Source: Hetaerina americana | Lineage: Eukaryota; Arthropoda; Insecta; Odonata; Calopterygidae | Direction: 5' to 3' | Assembly (NCBI GenBank): GCA_022747635.1 | Contig: JAKTNV010000075.1 | Span: forward strand, 1,736,001-1,800,000 | Length of the DNA stretch: 64,000 nt | Part shown: piece by piece, positions 56,408 to 64,000 of the stretch | How positions within the stretch are numbered: the first letter of the stretch is position 1 | How the letters are laid out: every line of letters starts with the position of its first letter | Program-made: the position numbers and the translations under genes | Notes under the pieces: model-generated | The model's database searches: none | The model's input: the letters and a program-made list of their open reading frames with translations, nothing else | What the model was told of the DNA's origin: nothing

Positions 56408-57780
56408 GCGACTACGGAGAGATGCCGCCGACCATCGACGAGACGGACCTTCGAGGGGCCATACGAGCTTTAAAACCTCGTAAGGCGCCCGGACCGGACG
56501 GGATTGCGAACGCAGTCATCGCCCAGATTCCGGTTTCCCTCGCTACCATGCTTCTTTGCATCTTCAACGCGTGTCTCGCCATCGGGTACTTCCCATCCCG
56601 GTGGAAGGAGGCCCGCGTTGTATGCATTCCGAAAGCGGGGAAATCGCCATCGCCGGGGAACTTCCGTCCAATCTCGTTGCTCGACGGCTTGGGAAAGCTG
56701 TTCGAGCGGGTCCTTCTTCGTCACCTCGTCTTCATCGCAGAGGAGCTGAACGTCCTGCCGGAGCACCAATTCGGCTTTCGCAGCGAGCACCCCACGACGC
56801 ACCAGGTCGCCCGTCTGCTGAACTTCGTCACTGAAGGTTTCAACCGACGGCATTCCACCGCCGGCGCCTTCTTTGACGTCAGCAAGGCGTTCGATCGGGT
56901 GTGGCACGAGGGATTGCTGTGGAAGCTTGAATGCTTCGGTTTTCCTGGATGGTGGACGAGGATAGCGGCATCTTGGCTTCGGGAACGAACCTTTCGTGTA
57001 AGCTGGGGCGACGCATCATCGGAGAAGCGGAAAATCAGAGCAGGCGTTCCGCAAGGGAGTTTGCTCTCGCCGCTTCTCTTCAACATCTTCACCGCGGACA
57101 TCCCAGCGGACCACGGAAGCAACGTTCTCATCGCAACGTACGCGGACGACACGGCGATCTTGGCAAGATCCTGCAGACAGCACCTGGCAGCGAAGTATCT
57201 CCAGAGGGCGGTAGATGCCCTTGTCAACTGGTATTCCCGCTGGAGAGTCGGTGTCAACGAGGACAAAACCCATGCGATCGTCTTTTCTAAGGGGCCGAAG
57301 GAGCCCGGCGAAATTCTCGTCGGCGTGACAGAGGTTCCTTGGAAAGAGGCGGTCCTTTACCTGGGCGTAGTCCTCGACAAACGTCTCTCCATGCATCGCC
57401 ACGCGACAAGGGCATCCGGCATAGCGGCATCCAGGCGTCATCTCCTCGCGCCGATCCTCGGAAACCCGAACGTCCCGCTGCGCAGACGTCTCCACCTGTT
57501 CGCGGCTGTCTTGCGTCCGACTCTCGCATACGCGGCTCCCGCGTGGAGCGGCCTCATGCGATTCGACGCAAGACATACCATCGAAGTCGCGGACCGGATT
57601 AATCTGCGGGCGACACTTCGTCTCGGTTTTAAACCCGGGAATGCGGCGCTGTGGCAGATCGCCGGAATCCATCCTCTCCTCGATGAGCTGCAAGAGCGGA
57701 CCCAGCGCTTCCGACGCGTTGCTGCTTCGTCATCCCACGGAGAAATCCACGGCATTACGGATGTCATGGTCCTCCCGTGA
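56408..57780 (+). pseudogene. Jockey family A reverse transcriptase, right arm
   Basis: An uninterrupted 452-codon RT. LKPRKAPGPDGIANAVIAQI is near residue 17, PKAGKSPSPGNFRPISLLDG near 72, FFDVSKAFDRVWHEG near 150, AGVPQGSLLSPLLFN near 207, and TYADDTAILARS (catalytic) near 239. Then come the thumb YLGVVLDKRLSM and the C-terminal helical part. The endonuclease half is missing (5' truncation at the palindrome centre). It ends at a TGA (57,778-57,780) where related copies at 28,242 and 31,846 have TGG in PWDKHP. The frame then stays open to the usual CSEMVR end at about 57,893. It is probably inactive for lack of endonuclease. Confidence 0.88.
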
Positions 57781-58033
57781 GATAAACATCCACGTCCCTG
57801 CGCCGGCAGTGGACTAGACGAAGACCTGCCGCCGAAAAAGCGGCGAAAAACTATCGGACCTTTCGGAGCCACATGCTCCGAAATGGTACGATAGTGGCGG
57901 GGTCGTTCGAGACTTCGTGCATCGCCGAAAGAAGCAACGCTGAAGAGCCAAGCGCTGGGCAGCGAAAGAGACAACCGGCAAGGAGCCGGTGGAACCAAGG
58001 AAGTGGTTTGCCCTAAGAGAGAGAGAGCCCGAT
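57781..58033 (+). mobile_element. Jockey family A C-terminal remnant and 3' UTR, right arm
   Basis: 57,781-57,894 reads DKHPRPCAGSGLDEDLPPKK in frame after the premature stop, to the natural stop after CSEMVR. It is followed by a GC-rich 3' UTR. No A-rich tail separates it from the next ORF1. Confidence 0.72.
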
Positions 58034-58780
58034 ATGCCACGTGCAGCTACGGCCGACTCAGCGCTCGCGTTGCCTCAGATGACGAAGGGGCATCGCCGTA
58101 CAGCTTCAACGGGCGACAGGACGTCGTCTTTTGGGATGTCTCCTGAGGACCTTCGTCGTGTGTTTGGGAAAGGGAAGTCGGCGCCTGCGTCGGATTCCTC
58201 GACCCTGGGGTCGGCGAAACCAAGGGAGACCGCTGGCAACGTACCTGCCACACAAACTGAACCGGCACCATCGGTGCTGCAGGAAAGCTCCAGCGGCCCT
58301 TTTCAGGACCAAATTGGAGCTGACGACCAGTCAGGTCGCAAGACTACCAAGAGTAAGAAGGAAGCGAGGAAAAAGGCGTGTCCGGTTTCCTCTGAACCAA
58401 CTTCGTCTTCGGCGCTCCCAGGTGAAGAGGAGGGAGTTTCCCGAGCCCTGGACTCGGGCGACGAGTCGGCCGACGGTTTTACCGTTGTCGGCTCAAGGAA
58501 AAGGAAGAAGACGTCAACCCCTACGGACGACGCCATCCCGAAGCCCGCCGTCACCGGAGGAGCACCAACAGTGAAAACACGGAAGACGCCTCCCTCTCGG
58601 GTACGCAGCGCGAATTTCAGACGCCTCAACTCGCACTTCCATAAAATACAGAAGTGGACTAAAACATGGAAAATACAATTAAATGCCGACAAAAGTACTC
58701 ATGTCCACTTCGCCCGACGCCGCCCACGCACCCCGCACATTCCACTCCGCTTACAGAACCATTCCTTGACGCCAAATTAA
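58034..58780 (+). pseudogene. ORF1-RT fusion (internally deleted Jockey), right arm
   Basis: The ATG at 58,034 (MPRAATADSALALPQMTKGH) is preferred to a GTG 45 bases upstream. The first ~190 codons are an ORF1 N-terminus: Ser/Thr/Pro-rich, then DESADGFTVVGSRKRKK, the motif that precedes PRE_C2HC in Jockey ORF1. At about 58,605 (VRSANFRRLNSHFHKIQKW) the frame passes directly into the RT palm/thumb region of family D (compare VRTANIRRINTHLRKLHKW at 60,916). PRE_C2HC, knuckles, endonuclease and the RT catalytic boxes are all deleted. The fusion is in frame. A small deletion and frameshift near 58,770-58,810 separate it from the C-terminus. Confidence 0.75.
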
Positions 58781-58823
58781 CCGTCAAACCACACACCTTG
58801 ATCTGTGCCGTCGTAAAGCCATC

Positions 58824-59192
58824 GTGGCAGTAAATCAACTTCGATGTCTCGCCTCGGAAGCATCTTCGGTGACACACGCGGACCGGATGTGGCTGTATAA
58901 GTCCATCATCCGTCCGCAAATTCTTTACGGCTGCCAAATTTTCGCGTGTCGTAGGACGATATGGACCCGCCTAGAAACGATACAAAACAAGGCCATTCGG
59001 GGCCTGCTTAATGTAAGCCGTCTAACCCGGATGGCGGATGTGCGCGCGGCACATCGCCCCCCGTCCATTGCGGATTTCATGCGACGCCAAGTGAAGTCCT
59101 TTCACGCTGGTAATCCCCTTCTGACGTCATTGTGGGATTTCAATGTCAAGCGTCATACATATACACTGCCTAAGGATACTACTCGCCTATGA
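58824..59192 (+). pseudogene. Jockey family D ORF2 C-terminus, right arm
   Basis: 122 codons. MAVNQLRCLASEASSVTHAD aligns with WNKLSCLTSTTSPLSLKDRM of the neighbouring copy. The C-terminal domain then continues through LYGCQIFACRRTIWTRLETI to the natural stop. The upstream frame 58,781-58,823 still encodes LDAKLTVKPHT in a shifted frame. Confidence 0.75.
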
Positions 59193-59675
59193 GTCTTTCC
59201 TACGTCTGGTTTTTGCCTTCTTCTTAGTCGTAACCTTTACATTTATCGTCCTATGTTAGAGTATATTATAGACTATAGTATCCAGTATATTAAATCTCCG
59301 CTTCGCCTGGTGCTTTCTCTCCGCACCCTCTTTTGTTTATATTTCACCAATAGAGATAATATTTCAGTTTTATCTAGTTTTTGTTTCTAAGCGATCGCTT
59401 AGTCCCGCCCTGTCCACCTGTCGGACATATTCGGGCGCTCCTCCTTCTGTAAATACTCCCCGCCCTATACTCATAAAATTGTTCATTAATATTTCTTTTA
59501 GAATTAGGTCATCCCCATGTACAATTGCCTTCTCCCGTCTAGTTTATACAGTCAGTAGTTCAAGCCGTTTCCTGTCGTCTTGTCACCTTTTTATGTTTAT
59601 ATCATGTATGTATTCCTCACATACTAGATGTTAAGTTTCCATCTTCACACAAACAACACGCATACTGACGTCAAA
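59193..59675 (+). mobile_element. Jockey family D 3' UTR, right arm
   Basis: AT-rich non-coding. It matches 43,795-44,240 (minus) and ends at 'caaacaacacgcatactgacg', directly followed by the linker region of another family D copy. Confidence 0.62.
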
Positions 59676-61278
59676 TTAGTTCGCATTGCCAAGGTATTGC
59701 GGAAGCGAAGCGCCGTATTGCATCATCTGTTCCTCCCAAATCTGGGAGAAGTAATCGTGCCCTCCCTGCTCACATTCTTGCGAAGATAAAAGCCAGAAAT
59801 GCCGTTCGCCGTGCATGGCAAAGGGACCGACTGCCATGGGACAAGTCCCATTACAATCGGCTCCATGTTGACGTTCGGCGCTCCATTGCTGCTTTCTCTT
59901 CTCAAGAGTGGATGCGTCATGTTTCCTCTCTGTCTTTCGAGGATAACTCTCTGGACAATATCCCAGTCCCTTCGTCGCTCCCCAAAACCGACCAATCCCC
60001 CCTTGAAATTAATCGAGATTAATTTTCGACCCATCCCAGAAGGCGGAGATTCAGGCGACTTTCCTGGAATTTACGATGGCCGCCGATCCTTCCCCCTCCC
60101 CCCGGACCAAAAAATACGCAAATTCCTAACCAATCTTCCGTCTAACCCATCCACTTTCGTTTTGATAACGTCCGCGGACGATATTAAATCAATCTCAACC
60201 TCGCTGCCGTCAAAGAAGGCGCCCGGGTTCGACAATGTGTCAAATCGGGAGCTTATGTTTGCAGCCCAAGTCCCCATCTTTCCACTAATCCTTTCCGATT
60301 TAATAATTCATTGCTACCTTTCCACCCACTTCCCCTCCACTTGGAAAACAGGGAAAGCTATCCTCCTTCCAAAGCCAAGGAAAGACGCCACGATACCGGG
60401 TAATTGCCGACCGATTACTCTACTTTCCAACGTCTTTAAAATCTTTGAGCGGGTCCTTCTGTCCTTGCTCGAAATGCACGCGCGCGACCGTGACATTTTT
60501 CGCCCGGAGCAACTTGGTTTTCGCTCACGCGTTTCCGCGGACTTCCAAATCCTTCGCTTGTGCGAACGTATTTCGCACGGTGTAAACCTTCGTCGCTCCA
60601 CGGACGCGGTATTTCTCGATATCGCTCGTGCGTTCGACAGGGTATGGCACAATGGTCTCCTTTTTAAAATGAACCTTTCCGCTTTTCCTCATCCTATCAT
60701 CCAAATGGTACGCAGTTTTCTCACCGATCGCCGATTTCGGGTTTGTATGGGGGATTCTCTTTCCTCCGTAAAGACCGCCGCCGCCGGCGTCCCGCAGGGC
60801 TCTCTCTTAAGCCCGTTCTTATTCAATGTATTCGTTAACGATATGCCGCCACCGCCCCGCACGTCTCTCTACATGCACGCAGATGACACCGCCATTGCTG
60901 CCTCGTCTCAGGTACGCACGGCGAACATTCGGCGCATCAACACACACCTACGCAAACTTCACAAGTGGACGTCAACATGGAAAATCAGGATAAACGTCGA
61001 CAAAAGTACACATGTTCACTTGGCCCGACGACGCCCACGTACTCCGCAACTCCCTATAACGCTTCACAAACATTTAATTCCCAGAGCTACCTCGCACCTC
61101 TTCCTTGGCGTCATTCTTGACGACAAAGTAACCTTTCGTTCCCACCTGGACTTTTGCCGAACGACAGCGATCGTCGCATGGAATAAACTATCATGCCTCA
61201 CCTCGACGACATCGCCACTTAGCCTCAAGGACCGAATGCGCCTTTACAAGGCGATTATTCGGCCCAAATTTCTAGTAG
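59676..61278 (+). pseudogene. Jockey family D ORF2 (linker and RT), right arm
   Basis: The basic linker between endonuclease and RT is readable from about 59,695 (AEAKRRIASSVPPKSGRSNR, HILAKIKARNAVRRAWQRDR) in a different frame from the main ORF, so a frameshift lies near 59,980-60,010. The main frame (59,799-61,337) holds PKPRKDATIPGNCRPITLLS near residue 190, FLDIARAFDRVWHNG near 271, GVPQGSLLSPFLF near 329 and LYMHADDTAI near 356-366. The aromatic residue before ADD is His. It is cut after YKAIIRPKF (about 61,271) by the I-element tail in reverse orientation. It lacks an endonuclease and C-terminus and is inactive. Confidence 0.83.
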
Positions 61279-61450
61279 TAGTAGTTTTGGGTTTTAGGGT
61301 GCGTCGACAGCTAAGGTCATTTTGCACCACTCATTAAATATAAAACTAAAATTCCTTTTTACTTAGGAATAATAAATAAATAAATACGGTTAAATATAAA
61401 TAAATAAATAATTGTTAAAATCAAAAGCATTAAAGTTATGAGCTCCAAAG
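61279..61450 (-). other. I-element 3' UTR and CTA tail, right arm
   Basis: Mirror of 51,322-51,497, one TTTA unit shorter. Confidence 0.7.
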
Positions 61451-62964
61451 CTAAAGCTGCCCCATTAAACCGGTTGACCTTAAAAAACTTAGGACTCGGT
61501 TAATAGACCCAGAGTCATCCCCTAAAATATTTCTTAAGTCTCCCCTTATCTTCAACATGTCTCTGGCCCTTTGGTATGTTGTGCATTCCGTCAGGATATG
61601 TTTTATCGTCAGGGGTTGGAAACACTCATTGCAGCGGGGCTGTTCTTTTACCTCCGCAAAGAGGTACGAATGAGTGAGGGCAGAGTGTCCTATTCTCAGG
61701 CGCGTAATCATGACCTCTTCCCTCCGAATGTTCCGGATGGAAGAGGACCATGGTGAAACGACCGGTTTTATTGCCCTGAGTTTATTATTTTGCAGAGACT
61801 GCCAAGTCTCCTTCCACTGATGCAGGACCGAGTTCCGCAAGGCGGCCTTCACGTCCTCCATTGGGACCAAGGTGGAGTCGGTCTCGGATTGTCGAAGGGC
61901 ATCCTTCGCTGCCTGGTCAGCTTTTTCGTTACCTCTTATGCCGACGTGACCAGGAGTCCATATAAAGGAGACCCTGTTCCCCTTTCTCTGAAGGGACAAC
62001 AGGGTATAATGGATCTCCTGGACTATCGGGTGCACAGGTGCAAAGACCGATAAAGATTTTAGGGCGCTCAACGAGTCGGTGCAGATGAGGAAAGAGCCAT
62101 TGCTTTCTTTTATTTCTCCTAGGGCCGTCCTTATGGCTGACAGCTCGGCTGTAAAAATGCTGCAAGAAGTGTGCAGTTTTTTCCTCACGACTCCATGGTA
62201 GTGGGACACGACTGCATAGGCACACGCAGATTCTGACTTTGACCCGTCGGTGTAGACTGGGACAAAGTCAGAAAGTGAGCTGAGGACGGCACTGAAGAGC
62301 TGCTGGTATTCGGAATCGGTCGTTTTGGCTTTGCGGCGTGCACTGGCAATGAGTTTAATATCCGGCATTGGTGTTAACCAAGGCGGATACTTAGCATAGG
62401 AGACGGGGCATATTTGAGGAAATGTAAAATTTACCTCATTAATAAAATCATTAAAACGAACGGCAAAGGGTCTAGTTGCCCTTCTCCGCCTGTTAAATAA
62501 GTCTAAAAACCGTTGGTTAAAAACTATGTTAAAACAAGGGTGGATTGTCTCTGATAAAATTTTACAGGCATAGTTGCCCATTAAAATCATCCTGCGGGTT
62601 TCCAACGGAGGCTCCCCTGCGTCTGCAAGTAGGCTTGGGACTGGGCTTGTTCTAAATGCCCCGGTGGCCAACCGTATCCCAGCATTGTGGACACATGTGA
62701 GTGGTCTCAAGTAAGACTCTCGTCCTGAGGAATAAACTATGGAACCATAGTCCAATTTGGATCGCACCAAGCCTCTGTACAATAAAAGCATGGTGGTGCG
62801 GTCTGCTCCCCAAGTGGAGTGAGTTAAAAACTTTAAAACGTTGAGGGTTTGGCGACACCTCTCGCGTAACACGCGGATATGCTCCCGCCAGTTCAGCTTT
62901 TGGTCCAGGATCATGCCGAGAAAGCGGACGGACTCCACAAATGGAAGAATCCTACCCAACATTG
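61451..62964 (-). pseudogene. I-element ORF2, RT thumb and RNase H, right arm
   Basis: Mirror of 49,808-51,321; the 503-codon translation is identical in both arms. Domains as in the left-arm entry. Confidence 0.85.
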
Positions 62965-62992
62965 CCCCATTTTATTTAGTGTTTTCAACATT

Positions 62993-63010
62993 CGTTTTAT
63001 TAATAAAACG
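62993..63010. repeat. 18-bp perfect palindrome before the capsid-like gene, right arm
   Basis: Mirror of 49,762-49,779. It could form a short hairpin in RNA. Confidence 0.6.
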
Positions 63011-63028
63011 TGGAGGCGGAAGCCGACT

Positions 63029-63838
63029 ATGGAAAATTTTCCAAGTGATTATCACGGACAGGGAGGATTTGGACAGCCACGCGGATTCTACGGACCGCGA
63101 GGGCGTGCTCGAGGACGAAGGCCTCAACAGCAATATCAACAACAGTTCCAACCTCAATTCGATAACCGGGAATACCAGCCGCAGCAGCAGAATCCCGAAG
63201 CACGTCGTGGACGTGGTCAACAGCGCGGTGTTCAACCTAGGACAAATGTTCAGGGCCCGCGCCCTCAAAAGGATGGTGCCAACAGTGGGCCTCCTACTCC
63301 GCAGCACCTATCGAAGGTAGCTAGCGTAGAGAAAAACGACCCGCTATACCGTGAGGCGGTGTTCGCAGACGCAGGGGAAGAGCTGGCACCCCTAGCGGAC
63401 CGGCAAGACTTTTATCCTGGACTTGAGGGTTTAACCCAATTAATAGAATCAACTTTTGAAGAAATGAGAGCCAGGAATCCTGGTTTTTCTAAGAAAATTC
63501 ATTATGCCGGATATGCTTATTATGTATCAGTGATTGGTTATGGACGAGTTCTACAACTTTTAGAACTCAATGGTTATAATGTGACATTCGAAGAACGACT
63601 TTTCATTCATGCAATGCAGACTGGAAATTTTGTAGTTCCATCACCAATTCAGGCACTGTTTAATGGATTAGGAAATGTCACAATTCCTAATGGTAGACAG
63701 CTATTCTTTAACCGTTTACCAATTGATTATTTAGATCTTGATGAAGATGAACTAGCACCTAGGAATGGATGGTTCGGTCGAGTGTCTCCCGAAACTAATG
63801 CTACCCAAAATCCTTACTTTAAAAAGGCGGTTAGTTAA
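63029..63838 (+). pseudogene. endogenous viral element: partiti-like capsid-type protein, right arm
   Basis: Mirror of 48,934-49,743, intact 269 codons with a single residue difference (Asp here, Tyr in the left arm, in YLxLDEDE; 63,734/49,038). The 5' half is GC-rich and the 3' half (from about 63,430) is clearly AT-richer, unlike the LINE DNA on either side. It ends KKAVS-stop, and the last 20 bases overlap the resumed LINE sequence. Confidence 0.5.
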
Positions 63839-64000
63839 AAAATTTCTGATAAATAGGGCCATGTTGCCTCTAAATCCCCACTTGTGGAGCGTGTTGAGGA
63901 TTCTCCATCGCCACACACTATCATAGGCCTTCTCCAGGTCGAAGAAGACTGCTATGTGCCGACCCGAAAGGAAGCTTTGGATGAGAAGGAGAAGGGGGGA
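63839..64000 (-). pseudogene. I-element RT fragment running off the window
   Basis: On the minus strand the RT motif FFDLEKAYDSVW is present (about 63,945-63,908). From 63,957 outward the sequence no longer mirrors the left arm, but it still reads as I-type RT: LLIQSFLSGRHIAVFFD against FIQEALLHRQHVIAVFFD. The outer flank is therefore a different, diverged I-element copy. Confidence 0.65.

Larger units (their letters stand above)
48816..63956. repeat. giant palindrome: two 7.55-kb inverted arms, 39-bp spacer
   Basis: Arm 1 is 48,816-56,368 and arm 2 is 56,408-63,956. Position p on arm 1 pairs with 112,776 minus p (112,772 minus p outside about 51,390). Pairs of reading frames in both arms are identical except for four substitutions (49,038/63,734; 51,677/61,099; 51,923/60,853; 55,503/57,273). 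There is also one 4-bp TTTA length difference near 51,380. Both outer ends lie in I-element RT sequence. It could be a recent inverted duplication or a fold-back artefact of library or assembly. Confidence 0.95.

Overview
This is a eukaryotic window, almost certainly from an arthropod with a repeat-rich genome. I see no complete host gene, operon, rRNA gene or CRISPR array. Nearly everything recognisable is mobile-element sequence: Jockey-type LINEs (two families, called A and D here), an I-type LINE with RNase H, a CR1/L2-like LINE, a decayed piggyBac transposase, a tRNA-derived SINE, and an RNA-virus-like capsid gene embedded in a LINE. The mix of Jockey, I and piggyBac elements with a partiti-like capsid points to an insect or other arthropod; I cannot name the species.

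Layout. 0.2-3.1 kb: 5'-truncated CR1/L2-like LINE with a TAA tail. 3.8-4.9 kb: fragments of Jockey elements. 4.9-10 kb: AT-rich, gene-poor DNA with one SINE at 8.5 kb and one exon-like ORF at 9.7 kb. 10.2-39.2 kb: a diverged, rearranged segmental duplication. The same blocks recur two or three times at offsets of about 11-12 kb and 23 kb, with a piggyBac relic (15.3-16.5 kb) and a second SINE (21.5 kb) inside. Between two of the copies, at 27.0-33.5 kb, sits a GC-richer cluster of broken Jockey family A copies. 39.9-45.25 kb: two old family D Jockey copies, head to tail on the minus strand. 45.26-51.5 kb: an I-type LINE (ORF1 with three zinc knuckles, ORF2 with endonuclease, RT and RNase H) whose RT catalytic core is replaced by a capsid-like gene in the opposite orientation.

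48.8-63.96 kb is one giant palindrome: arms of about 7.55 kb around a 39-bp spacer (56,369-56,407), with only four single-base differences and one 4-bp indel found by comparing reading frames. Each arm holds, from centre outwards, a family A ORF2, an ORF1-RT fusion of family D type, the 3' end of family D, a second family D RT, the 3' half of the I element and the capsid-like gene. The outer boundary on both sides lies inside I-element RT sequence. This is either a very recent inverted duplication or a fold-back sequencing/assembly artefact.

The elements do not form a pathway. They record repeated retroposition, internal deletion between ORF1 and RT, capture of viral RNA into a LINE context, and large-scale duplication. 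The most unusual items are the palindrome, the virus/LINE chimera, the three-copy duplication with a datable 80-bp LINE-tail insertion, and a block at 13.5/22.1 kb that is much better conserved than its surroundings.
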